Source: an uncultured Spartobacteria bacterium (GTDB taxonomy: Bacteria; Verrucomicrobiota; Verrucomicrobiia; Chthoniobacterales; Chthoniobacteraceae). Taken from it: DNA of 52,433 bases. The first letter of the stretch is position 1. Each line of letters starts with the position of its first letter. Location: contig CAIXGS010000026.1 in assembly GCA_903919125.1 (NCBI GenBank), positions 1 through 52,433 of the forward strand, in the 5' to 3' direction. The translations under genes and the position numbers were made by a program. The notes beneath the pieces were generated by a model that saw only the letters and a list, made by a program, of their open reading frames with translations, ran no database searches and was not told the origin of the DNA. This document shows, piece by piece, positions 36,242-45,231 of the stretch.

Positions 36242-37378
36242 ATGATTCGTCCCCTCCTTGCTCTTTCCTGCGCCATGTTTGCCGCCACTGCGTTTGCACA
36301 AAACGCACAACTTGTTTACTTTGGAACCTACACCAATCCCGAATCAGGGAGCGAAGGCGTGTACATTTCACATTTCAACGCCGCGACCGGAGACCTCTCC
36401 TCTCCGGTGATTGCCGCAAAAACGAAGAGCCCGAGCTTTTTGGCGCTGCATCCTTCCGGGACGTTTCTTTATACGGTCGGTGAAGCGCCAGCTGAAGGGA
36501 GTCCAAAATCAGTGATTGGGGCATATAAAATTGTGCGGCCGAGCGGGGCGTTGGAACCGCTCAATAGCGTGAACGCCGGTGGGGCTGGGCCCTGCCATAT
36601 CAGTTTGGAAAAAGACGGGGCTATGGCAATGACCGCGCAATACTCCGCCGGAACTGTGACGTCTTATCCTGTGAGTAAGGACGGCAGATTGGGAGGGGCG
36701 GTGAGCAACATCCAGCACAAGGGTAACGGCCCCATTAAAGCGCGGCAAGAAACCCCACATGCCCACAGCATCAAGCCTTCGCCGGACAATCGCTTCGCGC
36801 TCGCCTGCGACTTGGGTGCCGACAAAGTGTTTATTTACAAAATGTCCCCCGCCGATGGTACCCTCACCCCACATGGAGAAGCTTGTCTTCCTGGCGGTTC
36901 AGGGCCCCGGCACATCGCATTCCACCCAAACGGTCTTTTTGTTTTCGTGAATAACGAAATCTCAATGACGGCGAGTACTTTCGCTTGGGATGCTGATCAG
37001 GGGACGCTTAAGCTTCTGGATATCGTTTCAACCCTTCCTGAAGGGGATCGCGCACTTGAGGGGCTTAGTACCGCAGAAACTGTGGTGCACCCCAACGGTC
37101 GATTTGTTTACGTGTCCAACCGAACCCATGACACGATTGCCGTCTTTGGATGTGACGCCCATACGGGAAAGCTCACTTTGATGGAAAACGTACCCGCCGA
37201 GGGAAAAATCCCTCGTAATTTCAGCCTCGATCTTACGGGCAAATGGATGATTGTGGCCCATCAAAAAACGAATTCTGCCGCAGTTTTCAGCGTGAATCCG
37301 GAGACCGGCCGGCTTCGCTTCACGGGCAAAAAGGTGAGTTTGGGAGCGCCTGTGTGCGTGCGCTTTGCTGCGGAATAA
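36242..37378 (+). CDS. Secreted lactonase family protein (6-phosphogluconolactonase-like beta-propeller)
   Basis: A 378-residue protein with a signal peptide (MIRPLLALSCAMFAATAFA). The seven-bladed propeller of the YbhE/Pgl lactonase family is shown by LVYFGTYTNPESGSEGVY, FLALHPSGTFLYTVGE, GPCHISLEKDG, HAHSIKPSPDNRFALACDLG, GPRHIAFHPNGLF and FVYVSNRTHDTIAVF. Being secreted, it is unlikely to be the pentose-phosphate enzyme and more likely opens lactones from carbohydrate breakdown. It lies opposite the sulfatase gene. Confidence 0.92.
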   Translation: MIRPLLALSCAMFAATAFAQNAQLVYFGTYTNPESGSEGVYISHFNAATGDLSSPVIAAKTKSPSFLALHPSGTFLYTVGEAPAEGSPKSVIGAYKIVRPSGALEPLNSVNAGGAGPCHISLEKDGAMAMTAQYSAGTVTSYPVSKDGRLGGAVSNIQHKGNGPIKARQETPHAHSIKPSPDNRFALACDLGADKVFIYKMSPADGTLTPHGEACLPGGSGPRHIAFHPNGLFVFVNNEISMTASTFAWDADQGTLKLLDIVSTLPEGDRALEGLSTAETVVHPNGRFVYVSNRTHDTIAVFGCDAHTGKLTLMENVPAEGKIPRNFSLDLTGKWMIVAHQKTNSAAVFSVNPETGRLRFTGKKVSLGAPVCVRFAAE

Positions 37379-37604
37379 GTTGGGCGGGCGGCCCCTTTGA
37401 AGTCTCAAGAATTTTGGGGTAGAAAAACGCTTAGCGTATTTTCAGAATCTTTCATCGCGTGTTTTCATGCGCACTCTATTCGACTAGATGTGCATCGAAG
37501 TCGGCGGTTGAGGAGCGGGGCTGGGACAACACATTGCTTTAGTGTGTTGCCCCCATGAAAAACCGAGGGATGTCAGCCGATATCGCTGACATCTTCGCAC
37601 TTGC

Positions 37605-37940
37605 TCAGCGCATGAACCAAGCTGCAGCGCCTCCAACGAAACACACTGCGGTGGCGGCGCTCAGCAGGCGTGCGAGGGGGATCAGTTCCGACTCCTTGCG
37701 TACACGCCACAACGTTCCAATGGTGCGGCCCAGAAATAGCATGAGAGCCAAAAATGGCATGACGAGGACCAACTCCGGTTTGGCCTTGGACACGGAGTGA
37801 TAGGCGGCAAATAGAAAGAACAAACTGCCAAAGAGACAGTTGAGAAATATCGAGCGGCTGTCGGTGAGGCGCCTCAAAAAAATACCCAGCACGAGGATGC
37901 TCAAGGAACATGCCGACAAAATGATGGAAAGTGGACTCAT
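37605..37940 (-). CDS. Small hydrophobic membrane protein, unknown function
   Basis: About 111 residues from the ATG at 37940 (a further upstream ATG at 37982 falls inside the glnK terminator). It has four membrane segments: SIILSACSLSILVLGIFL, FLNCLFGSLFFLFAAYH, LVLVMPFLALMLFL and ATAVCFVGGAAAWF. The short loops have positive charge (RRLTDSR, WRVRKE). I do not recognise a family. It follows the amt-glnK operon on the same strand, just after that operon's terminator. Confidence 0.6.
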   Translation of the reverse strand: MSPLSIILSACSLSILVLGIFLRRLTDSRSIFLNCLFGSLFFLFAAYHSVSKAKPELVLVMPFLALMLFLGRTIGTLWRVRKESELIPLARLLSAATAVCFVGGAAAWFMR

Positions 37941-37952
37941 AAAAATGAAATG

Positions 37953-37992
37953 AAAAAAGGGGCGCTGGGAATTAAACCCCAACGCCCCTTTT
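37953..37992 (-). terminator. Rho-independent terminator after glnK
   Basis: An inverted repeat pairs AAAAGGGGCGcTGGG with CCCcAaCGCCCCTTTT around an AATTAAA loop, with six T residues on the minus strand. It ends the amt-glnK transcript about 25 bp past the glnK stop. A run of T at the other end makes it possibly bidirectional. Confidence 0.88.
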
Positions 37993-38015
37993 GATTTCAG
38001 TGTTTTATCGGCACC

Positions 38016-38390
<375 letters not shown>

Positions 38391-38418
38391 TTAGCAACCC
38401 CAGGCCAGAAAGTTTTGT

Positions 38419-40251
38419 TTAGTGAACGTGAGGCGAGCTCCGGTCAGTGAGATGGAAGTCAGGATAAGCTTCGACGCCCATTTCCGGAATGTCGAGGCCG
38501 TCCATCTCATCCTGCTTGCTGCTACGCAAGGGGAAGATGAGATTGGATAACTTGAACCAGACATACCCAGCTATCCCGACAAACACGATGTTGGCGAGTA
38601 CTGCAATGCCGCTGGAGGTCAGCTGACCCCAATCCGCGTAATTTCCACCAAACAGAGGACCGAGGATCCCGGTCACGCCCTGGTCAGCCCAGCCGCCGCC
38701 TGTGAGTTCTGCGTATTTTTTGAGAGCCTCAGGAGTGCCGTCGTTCAGCACAGTTTGAATGGTGCCATCCTTTAGCAAGGTGTGCACGCCGCCCCATCCG
38801 GCGCCATAGGAGCCATTGGAGAAGATCCCCACGCACAACACACCAAATGCCCCGCAAACGCCATGCACGGAAATAGCTCCCACTGGATCGTCAATCCGCG
38901 TAACGCGATCAAAGAAGTTGACTGAAAGCACCACGAGAACGCCCGAAATCAAACCGATGATGACTGAAGACAGCGAGTTTACGAAAGCGCAAGGGGCGGT
39001 GATGGCCACCAAGCCAGCGAGCATGCCGTTACAGATCATGGTCGGGTCAGGCTTGCCGGTCGTAAGGTAGAGGTACAGGGTCGTTGCCAAGGCACCGCCT
39101 GCGGAGGCGAGCATGGTGTTGACCGCTACGATTGCCGCATGGTTATCCGTTCCAGCCAGAGTGGAGCCGGGGTTGAAACCAAACCAGCCGAAGGCGAGAA
39201 TGAAGGTGCCCAAGAGCACGTAAGGCACGTTGTGACCGGGGATGGCGTGTGGCTTGCCGTCCGCGCCGTACTTTCCGAGGCGTGGCCCGATGATAATGCT
39301 TCCCACCAAGGCAAGCACCCCGCCTGTCATGTGCACCACGGAGGAGCCGGCGAAATCCACGTGGCCGTGTCCGAGGCCGAAGTTGATCCCCAACTGCGCC
39401 AACCAGCCGCCGCCCCAAACCCAGTTGCCGTAGATCGGATAGCAAAGCGAACCCACCCACAGACCGTAGATGATGAAGTTCTTGAAGTTCCACCGCTCAG
39501 CCATCGAACCCGTCGGGATGGTGGCGGTGGTGTCCATGAACACCATCTGGAAAAGGAATAAGGCGAAAACCGCCGTGTCTAGGAAATCGTTCCCAAGGAA
39601 AAAACCCGCGGTTCCGATTAGCCCGAACGGTTTGCCAAAGAGCTCAATGGAGAACTCGTGGCTAAGCAACTGCAAGCCCTGACCGAACGGGGGCTGCCAC
39701 CCGATGGCGACCGGTCCGGAAAAGTACCCGCCAAACATGAAGGCGAAGCCGCAGATCCAGAAGCCGATCATTCCCAGAGGGTAGATGAGGAGGTTGGTAG
39801 CCATGACGTGCGCCGCATGCTTTGCGCGGCAGAGGCCGGTTTCCACAAGGGCGAAACCTGCCTGCATGAACATGACCATGAAGCCCGTGATGAGCACCCA
39901 CACCATGTTAATTGAGACCTTGTTGTGAGCCACGTTTTGTACGAGCTCATCCATCGAGACTTCATCTTTGCCGTCGGGGTTGACGGATTTAGACTCAGCA
40001 GGGATGGGCCACTGCAAATCTAGCTTGGTTCCGGAATTTAATCCCGGGGGATAACCCAACGCATCGGCCACTGGATCCTTAGGCTTTTCAGCTTCAGTAG
40101 GCGCTGCAGGCGCTGCAGGCGCAGCGGGTGCAGCAACAGCGGCCTCCTGCTTGGGTGCAGCCTCTTGGGCGGAAGCCGTCCCCGAAGGAGAGGCAAACCA
40201 AGCCAATGCGGCCATTATGGGCGCCAATGAGGCGCGCGTGACGATTTTCAT
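38419..40251 (-). CDS. amt: Ammonium transporter Amt
   Basis: A 610-residue channel for ammonium. Unusually for a PVC homologue length, it carries an N-terminal signal peptide (ending near ASAQE) and an Ala/Pro-rich linker of about 40 residues (APAAPAAPAAP) before the first helix. The eleven-helix Amt core has the twin histidines: one in FAGSSVVHMTGG and one in AISVHGVCGAFG. The Phe gate region and NTMLASAGGALATTLYL are present. The C-terminal cytoplasmic tail has DEMDGLDIPEMGVEAYPDF, with the conserved D-G-x-D-x-x-x-H/E-G-x-x-A-Y signal used by GlnK. It is the first gene of amt-glnK and is preceded by a sigma-54 promoter. Confidence 0.95.
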   Translation of the reverse strand: MKIVTRASLAPIMAALAWFASPSGTASAQEAAPKQEAAVAAPAAPAAPAAPTEAEKPKDPVADALGYPPGLNSGTKLDLQWPIPAESKSVNPDGKDEVSMDELVQNVAHNKVSINMVWVLITGFMVMFMQAGFALVETGLCRAKHAAHVMATNLLIYPLGMIGFWICGFAFMFGGYFSGPVAIGWQPPFGQGLQLLSHEFSIELFGKPFGLIGTAGFFLGNDFLDTAVFALFLFQMVFMDTTATIPTGSMAERWNFKNFIIYGLWVGSLCYPIYGNWVWGGGWLAQLGINFGLGHGHVDFAGSSVVHMTGGVLALVGSIIIGPRLGKYGADGKPHAIPGHNVPYVLLGTFILAFGWFGFNPGSTLAGTDNHAAIVAVNTMLASAGGALATTLYLYLTTGKPDPTMICNGMLAGLVAITAPCAFVNSLSSVIIGLISGVLVVLSVNFFDRVTRIDDPVGAISVHGVCGAFGVLCVGIFSNGSYGAGWGGVHTLLKDGTIQTVLNDGTPEALKKYAELTGGGWADQGVTGILGPLFGGNYADWGQLTSSGIAVLANIVFVGIAGYVWFKLSNLIFPLRSSKQDEMDGLDIPEMGVEAYPDFHLTDRSSPHVH

Positions 40252-40357
40252 GATGGGATTAGTTTAGGGTTAGTGCGCTGTTTTTCCTGCAGCTCAAGTC
40301 CGTGGACTTGGACCTCCATCCTTAACGGGTCGGAGGCTTGTCGCTCAGCAGACAATG

Positions 40358-40373
40358 AGCAACGTGCGTGCCA
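40358..40373 (-). promoter_or_regulatory. Sigma-54 (RpoN) promoter of amt-glnK
   Basis: On the minus strand the site reads TGGCACG-N4-TTGCT, a perfect match to the RpoN -24/-12 consensus with exact spacing. It lies about 107 bp upstream of the amt start. Such promoters need an enhancer-binding activator, typically NtrC under nitrogen limitation. I could not see clear NtrC operator pairs upstream, between 40374 and the integrase gene. Confidence 0.9.
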
Positions 40374-40631
40374 TATGCTTTAATTATCTGTAATGGAGTT
40401 ATTTGCGTATAACCTCTGCTTTTATAAGCAACCGTATTAGTTTCGATTTCGGAGAATTTTGAACAGTTTGTCGCGTTTTAGACGACTGCGTGGATGTCCG
40501 GAGTATTCCCTAAACCTCTGGCGAAAATTACCGCCTGCGTGTGCTTGCCACTTGGCTAGTTCCCCCTGAACCCACAACCAAACCTCAAACAGAACCTTCA
40601 ACTTACAACAAACCTCTCCCCAAACTTTGGC

Positions 40632-40662
40632 GTAGACCCGTAGACCCGTAGACCCTAGACCC
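40632..40662. repeat. Tandem GTAGACCC repeat
   Basis: Three exact 8-bp GTAGACCC units and a fourth partial (TAGACCC). It lies between the amt promoter and the tRNA fragment; no function is evident. Confidence 0.7.
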
Positions 40663-40691
40663 GCAGCAACCCACTCTACATCAAAGAGAAG

Positions 40692-40716
40692 TGGCTGGGG
40701 CCGGAATCGAACCAGC
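40692..40716 (-). other. tRNA 3'-end fragment, candidate attachment site
   Basis: On the minus strand: T-stem GCTGG, loop TTCGATT, T-stem CCGGC, then acceptor 3' strand CCCAGCC and discriminator A. No matching acceptor 5' strand, anticodon arm or D arm occurs within the next 100 bases, so it is a remnant. It sits 100 bp from a tyrosine integrase gene, as expected for one att site of an element that integrated into a tRNA 3' end. The 3' CCA is not encoded, as for tRNA-Arg here. Confidence 0.75.
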
Positions 40717-40815
40717 GATTCGATTCAAGTGTCTGAAAATAAGCATTTAACAGAGTAAACGTAACATCCTGAAACATCATTTACACAGGGGGCTGTTAGG
40801 AATATTGTTAGGAGT

Positions 40816-41961
40816 ATGCCAAGCATCCACAAGGACGCAAAGAACCGCTCACCCAACTGGATTGCAGCCTTCCGGGGAGCCGACGGACGACGTAAACAAA
40901 AGAGTACCGGTACCAAGAACCGCGCCGACGCATTACGTCTTGCAGTCGAGTGGGAGCGCCTTGCAAGCGATGGGCGAAATAACCGCCTAGTCGCTGCTCA
41001 AGCGCGCAAAGTCATCTCCGAAATCACAGAACATGCCACTGGCGAGCCGCTGCATTACAAGAATGCAAAGGATTACTTCACCGAGTGGCTCCGGAATAAT
41101 GAAGGCACAACATCAAAGGCAACTTTCGCCAAGTACAAGCAAGTGGGCACCGCTTTTGTGACGTCCTTGGGGAAGCGTGCCGATTTCCCACTTAACGCCT
41201 TAGGGGCTCCCGATGTCACGACCTACCGAGACAAACTGATCCAGAAAGGCCTGTCAGCAGCCAGTGTCACCAACCTCTTGAAAGTCCTCTCCGTTGCCTT
41301 TGAGGCGGCTGAAAGAGAAGGCTTAATCCCGCAGAATCCCGTCAAAGCCGTCAAGCGACCTTCTGAAACTGAAAAACATGAGCGCGAGGCATTCACAATC
41401 GACCAATTACGCGCACTCCTCGCTGCTTCTGAGGGCGACTGGCATGGGTGCATCCTCTTTGGGTTCCACACCGGTCTGCGGCTTCGGGACATCACCCAGC
41501 TCAAATGGGAAAACTTTGACCTGGATTCACGAACCTATTCGGTACGCACCTCGAAAACCAAACGCTCCCATACGGCCGGGCTGCATCCAGATTTATTGCA
41601 GTGGCTCGCTGGCAGAATTCAGGGAGTACCCAAGGCCTGTGCGTTCCCGGAGCTTGCAGGGAAGCAGGGAGGTGGAGAAAGTGGTCTTAGTAAACAGTTT
41701 AAAAGGATTATGGAGCGGGCTGGGATCAAGGGTCAGTTGATGAGACGTGCTACAGGTAAAGCAGGTAGGAATGTCAGCTCCCTGTCTTTTCACTCGCTAC
41801 GCCACACTTGCGCCACCATGCAGGCTGCTCAAGGCGTCCCCGAGGAACTCCGCATGGTCCACTTGGGACATTCCACCAAGGCTGCCCATAAAATTTATAC
41901 CCACAGGGAACTCACCCAACTACGGGACATTGCTGCCTCGGTGCCAAGCATCCTCTCCTAG
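40816..41961 (+). CDS. Tyrosine-type site-specific integrase
   Basis: A 381-residue recombinase with an N-terminal arm-binding region, a SAM-like core-binding domain (about residues 75-175: YFTEWLRNNEGTTSKATFAKY) and a catalytic domain. The catalytic residues are all visible: Arg222 in HTGLRLRD, His326 and Arg329 in FHSLRHT, His352 in HLGHST and the nucleophile Tyr361 in KIYTH. It should integrate or excise the island using the adjacent tRNA 3' end. It is transcribed away from the tRNA fragment and into the island. No excisionase gene is recognised next to it. Confidence 0.93.
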   Translation: MPSIHKDAKNRSPNWIAAFRGADGRRKQKSTGTKNRADALRLAVEWERLASDGRNNRLVAAQARKVISEITEHATGEPLHYKNAKDYFTEWLRNNEGTTSKATFAKYKQVGTAFVTSLGKRADFPLNALGAPDVTTYRDKLIQKGLSAASVTNLLKVLSVAFEAAEREGLIPQNPVKAVKRPSETEKHEREAFTIDQLRALLAASEGDWHGCILFGFHTGLRLRDITQLKWENFDLDSRTYSVRTSKTKRSHTAGLHPDLLQWLAGRIQGVPKACAFPELAGKQGGGESGLSKQFKRIMERAGIKGQLMRRATGKAGRNVSSLSFHSLRHTCATMQAAQGVPEELRMVHLGHSTKAAHKIYTHRELTQLRDIAASVPSILS

Positions 41962-42049
41962 CGAACGCAGCTAAAACTACCCCGACAATCGAGGGCATAA
42001 GTATCCTTCGTACTGGCAAAGCGGTCGGTCGTACCACGTCCAGTCAGTA

Positions 42050-42068
42050 GCGGACGCTTCGGACGTCG
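42050..42068 (+). repeat. Inverted-end motif copy 1 (left of brnTA)
   Basis: GCGGACGCTTCGGACGTCG. This is the plus-strand orientation of the CGGACGNNTCGGACGC motif seen as the left end of the two longer repeats downstream. It lies 112 bp before brnT. Confidence 0.55.
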
Positions 42069-42179
42069 TTTTCAAAGTCTAGCGAACGGTATATGGCCTG
42101 CTCTGGGCGCGGACGCTTTGACTTTTACTCGGTTTACGTTGCAACCATGAATCCGTTAAGGTATAAATAATGGATAGAA

Positions 42180-42452
42180 ATGGAATTTGAGTTCGATCAA
42201 GCTAAGAGTGAAGCCAACCGTCTCAAGCACAGTATCGACTTCGTCCAAGCCCAAGAACTCTGGAAAGACCTTTACGCCCTGCAAATCCAAGCAAAGAGCG
42301 ATACAGAACCCAGATTCGCCCTGTTCGCCAGTATGCAGGGCAAGGTCTGGAGCGTGTTTTTTACAGAGAGAAATTCGAAAATCCGGATCATTTCAGCCCG
42401 CAGAAGCAGAACCAACGAGGAGGACTTATACCATGAAGGCAGAGCAACTTGA
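42180..42452 (+). CDS. brnT: BrnT-like ribonuclease toxin
   Basis: A 90-residue protein of the BrnT toxin family, an RNase related to RelE. It begins MEFEFDQAKSEANRLKHSIDF (F-D-x-x-K-x-x-x-N-x-x-K-H-x-I-x-F). It has the V-F-F/Y-T-E-R-x-x-x-I-R-I-I-S-A-R-R-x-x-x-x-E motif, ending ARRSRTNEEDLYHE. The gene overlaps its antitoxin by 20 bp. Complete and likely functional. Confidence 0.9.
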   Translation: MEFEFDQAKSEANRLKHSIDFVQAQELWKDLYALQIQAKSDTEPRFALFASMQGKVWSVFFTERNSKIRIISARRSRTNEEDLYHEGRAT

Positions 42453-42663
42453 TGACATCTTTGACTCTGGAGCGGATCTATTACCGCATCTGGATTTATC
42501 CACAGTGCGGAGGCTTAACTTGGAGCAGAAACGCGTGAACGTGGACTTACCCATCTGGATGATTCAGAATCTGGACAGGGAGGCGGACCGGGTGGGTGTG
42601 ACTCGCCAGTCCATCATCAAGGTCTGGCTGGCTGAGCGTTTGAAAATGGAGCGATCTGCTTAG
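42433..42663 (+). CDS. brnA: BrnA-like antitoxin (ribbon-helix-helix)
   Basis: A 76-residue protein starting inside the toxin gene's end (MKAEQLDDIFDSG). Its C-terminal half is a ribbon-helix-helix DNA-binding domain: KRVNVDLPIWMIQNLDREADRVGVTRQSIIKVWLAERL. It neutralises BrnT and should repress the operon. This is the typical toxin-first order of brnTA. Confidence 0.87.
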   Translation: MKAEQLDDIFDSGADLLPHLDLSTVRRLNLEQKRVNVDLPIWMIQNLDREADRVGVTRQSIIKVWLAERLKMERSA

Positions 42664-42710
42664 ATTCAGCTGCGCTATCGCTTCTCTTGGCGAAAATAAC
42701 GAGTGTGACT

Positions 42711-42731
42711 GGCGTCCGAGGCTTCGGGACG
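42711..42731 (-). repeat. Inverted-end motif copy 2 (right of brnTA)
   Basis: GGCGTCCGAGGCTTCGGGACG. It resembles the right-end motif GCGTCCGANNCGTCCG in opposite orientation to copy 1, with a few differences. With copy 1 it brackets the brnTA module. Confidence 0.45.
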
Positions 42732-43199
42732 TGGATTATCCACTCGGTTGACTGGGGTAGAAAACGCTCGACTTTTTGTGCATTATGGATTATGCTCTAC
42801 GTGAAGGTGGTTGCTGCTACCTCCCCCGAAGCAGGAGACTAGTTAGCGGCACTCACGATCGCCCAAGGCCGGAATTTCCCGTACAATTTTCTAAAAGGGC
42901 CGAAATCGTACAGGAGTTGTTCACGTTGTATTCCACAGTGTTTGAATAGGATACTACTAAAGTCGGCCTGCGGACTGTTGTTTGGAGAAAATAAAAAATC
43001 GCGTAATCCGCGGTTCTGACAGCATAACCGGATAATTCTAGTCGGAGCGAAGGCCGCATACCACTTGGACGGCAGTTCGGTAAGCAGCACTAAACCCGTT
43101 GACTCAAGAACAAACGTTGCCGAAGCAGAACCAAGACAGCGGGGTAGGTTGCGTCAGCGCGAGATTGCCTCGCAAGTGGGGGCATGGTAATGTCCCACC
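42732..43199. other. Island spacer without a gene
   Basis: No protein-like frame was recognised between copy 2 of the repeat motif and the DUF104 gene. Open frames on the minus strand here are short and of unlikely composition. Confidence 0.4.
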
Positions 43200-43427
43200 A
43201 TGACCACCACAGTAGAGGAAATTTACGAAAATGGTGTTTTTCGACCGTTAACCACGCTTCCACTTCAGGAGCATGCCACGGTGCGTTTGGTGGTACATTC
43301 TTTCGATGGAACCCCTGCACATACAGATCCAGAGAGGTCAGAATGGCTTAGGCAGAGCGAGCTGACGCTGCTGAAGGCTTGGGAAAACGACGAAGACGAC
43401 GTGTACAATGCGCTGCTCACGCAATGA
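43200..43427 (+). CDS. DUF104 (AF2212-like) antitoxin, no partner toxin
   Basis: A 75-residue protein starting MTTTVEEIYENGVFRPLTTL. This is the V-x-A/E-I-Y-E-N-G-V-F-R-P-L motif of DUF104/AF2212-like antitoxins, followed by V-R-L-V-V. Such proteins usually pair with a PIN-domain or MazF-like toxin. Downstream there is only a 7-codon ATG frame at 43424, so the toxin appears to be lost. It may be an orphan. Confidence 0.75.
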   Translation: MTTTVEEIYENGVFRPLTTLPLQEHATVRLVVHSFDGTPAHTDPERSEWLRQSELTLLKAWENDEDDVYNALLTQ

Positions 43428-43533
43428 CGTTGTCCCACCGTCGCTGATACGATTCCGCACAATTATTCCGTGTGTCCAAGTTATCCCAGTGTGCTGAGGC
43501 CGGAATCCACTCCAAAAAATAAAAATTTGCCCG

Positions 43534-43671
43534 TCCCGGACGTTTCGGACGCAATTTCGCAACTCTATCCACACCACGGCGAGGACAGACCCCAACGACG
43601 GGCTCCCAAGCCCTAGCATTATTACACCTTATCCTATTAGACTGAAAATTTAGCGTCCGATGCGTCCGGGA
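43534..43671. repeat. MITE-like repeat copy A
   Basis: A 138-bp element with inverted ends: CCCGGACGTTTCGGACGC on the left and GCGTCCGATGCGTCCGGG on the right. It matches copy B at 44427-44566 over its whole length, by eye about three quarters identical. It lies between the DUF104 gene and the DUF5615/DUF433 pair. Confidence 0.75.
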
Positions 43672-43735
43672 GTTCCAAAGCCTGCATGGCTGCGGGGAGC
43701 CTACGTCATCTTATCGGGATAAAGTCTGTCCGTCC

Positions 43736-44101
43736 CTACTGCTGCAAAGGGGGCTTTGAGACCCAAGTATTATCGCGCAGTTGGAACGCTCGGCCAGCCC
43801 ATTGCTCGCTAGGCACATGAACTAAAAACCAGTCGAGACGCTCAATAATAGCCGCCCGACTGGGTTTTCTCAGCGCGATAGTGATTACACCTGGGTGATG
43901 GATGCTTCGATGTTGGAGTGTGTGAAAGAAATCACGGTCCGTTGTGAGTATCACAGCCCCAAGTTCCTCGGCTTTCGCGAGTACAGCGGCATCAGTGCAA
44001 CCCGCCATGCCCATTTCCCTAACATCGAAAACCTCATGCTCCATGCCACGGAGAGCCGAGGCTGCTGCCTTCGGGAAGTTCTCATCCAACAGAAACGTCA
44101 T
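43736..44101 (-). CDS. DUF5615 PIN-like toxin
   Basis: A 121-residue protein with the DUF5615 start FLLDENFP (the first acidic pair of a PIN-like nuclease) and later the AEELGAVILTTDRDFF motif with the second acidic group. In this family it is a ribonuclease-like toxin paired with DUF433. Its start overlaps the upstream DUF433 gene by 4 bp, so the pair is coupled. Confidence 0.85.
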   Translation of the reverse strand: MTFLLDENFPKAAASALRGMEHEVFDVREMGMAGCTDAAVLAKAEELGAVILTTDRDFFHTLQHRSIHHPGVITIALRKPSRAAIIERLDWFLVHVPSEQWAGRAFQLRDNTWVSKPPLQQ

Positions 44102-44325
44102 GCCACCGCTTCGTAGGCCGACACTTGATAATCGCTGAGGTTGCTCGCAAACTCCAATGCCGCCGCAACGTCTTCGCGGCTAATGGTCGGATAATCCGCC
44201 AGAATTGCATCAACTGAGTCACCACCAGCAAGCGCACCAAGCACCGTCGAGACCAACACACGACTTCCACGGATCACGGGCTTTCCGTGGCACACCGCTG
44301 GATCGATGCAAATACGGGAGTTCAT
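44098..44325 (-). CDS. DUF433 antitoxin
   Basis: A 75-residue protein starting MNSRICIDPAVCHGKPVIRGSRV, the DUF433 motif I-x-x-D-P-x-x-x-x-G-K-P-x-I-x-G-T/S-R, followed by the helix-turn-helix with LADYPTISREDVAAALEFA. The start at 44325 was chosen over further upstream codons because it begins the conserved domain. It is the antitoxin and regulator of the DUF5615 gene. The upstream gap carries MITE-like copy B. Confidence 0.88.
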   Translation of the reverse strand: MNSRICIDPAVCHGKPVIRGSRVLVSTVLGALAGGDSVDAILADYPTISREDVAAALEFASNLSDYQVSAYEAVA

Positions 44326-44426
44326 ATGTGCAGGGTGCCTCGCCTCCAGCGCCTTGTCAATGTTGGTGGCGCTAATAAATACCACGGACTCGGTATCCTG
44401 GATTACAAAAGCGATGCCAACGCCAG

Positions 44427-44566
44427 CCTCGGACGTTTCGGACGCAATGTTGCAACTCCATCCAGCCCACGGCAAGGCAAAGATCCACATGGCGGAGCTC
44501 ACTACCCTCTACAGTCATTACACTTTATCCCATTCGACTGAAAAACTAGCGTCCGAGACGTCCGAG
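44427..44566. repeat. MITE-like repeat copy B
   Basis: About 140 bp with left end TCGGACGTTTCGGACGC and right end GCGTCCGAGACGTCCGAG. It is related to copy A throughout, including the shared CATTACAC-TTATCC-ATT-GACTGAAAA block near the right end. It bounds the DUF5615/DUF433 pair on its upstream side. Confidence 0.75.
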
Positions 44567-45231
44567 AACCGGACACCGGATGGGATGATGGCCGCATTTC
44601 CAATTTTCCAGATTTCCAGAGGTGGCGGTAACTGGCGAACTTCATGTTCAGACCGCTGCCTGCACTGCTGCAGAGTTGCCAATTGGCAACTTTTTGCTCC
44701 GCTCCTTGCGCCTTCCAGAATAAATCGCCCGGTAGCCCCCGTGCAAACGGCGGCCGAAAAGTGGACCGCTCAGGATTATCGTTGTGTTCAACGCGACGAG
44801 GTCAAATTTGGCCGGCCAACCGAACCCATGCCGCTTTACCGTTCAGACCCCTTCCAGAAAGCCCTGAACGCTTCCCCCCGCAAACGCCAACCTCGGACAC
44901 CAGCTCGGATGATCTCCAAACGGAGTCCTATGCGCTTCTCCATCCACACCAGCCCTTATGGCACGTCACTGCCACCGTCACGCCAAGCCTCTGGAATACC
45001 CACGAATCCTATGGCTCCAATATGGAGCCACATGTTTCCAGCTTTACGCCGGTGGCGAATTGTGGACTGATGACTGGGGCGATTTCAAGGTGCGATTAGA
45101 ACTCCGGAAGAATCTTCGGAGTGCATTTCTCGACGATAAGTCCCATGGCTCAGATTCTTTATATGAACACAACGAGGATCAAGGCGCTTCCCTACGTGTA
45201 GCCGAACCTAGGGGAGAACCCATCACGCAAT
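44567..45231 (+). pseudogene. Possible frameshifted gene of unknown family
   Basis: Two overlapping plus-strand frames (44644-45099 and 44958-45242) join into a more sensible protein if one base is removed near 44988. This gives TATVT followed by KPLEYPRILWLQYG, then LYAGGELWTDDWGDFKV and ELRKNLRSAFLD. I recognise no family. The reading may be accidental, since the region lies among gene debris. Confidence 0.25.

Noticed and set aside
43534-44566. MITE-like repeats as integron attC sites
   Set aside because: The size fits, but there is no GTTRRRY/RYYYAAC core at the ends, the interior is not palindromic, and the nearby integrase is a tRNA-type tyrosine recombinase without an IntI-specific patch that I can see.
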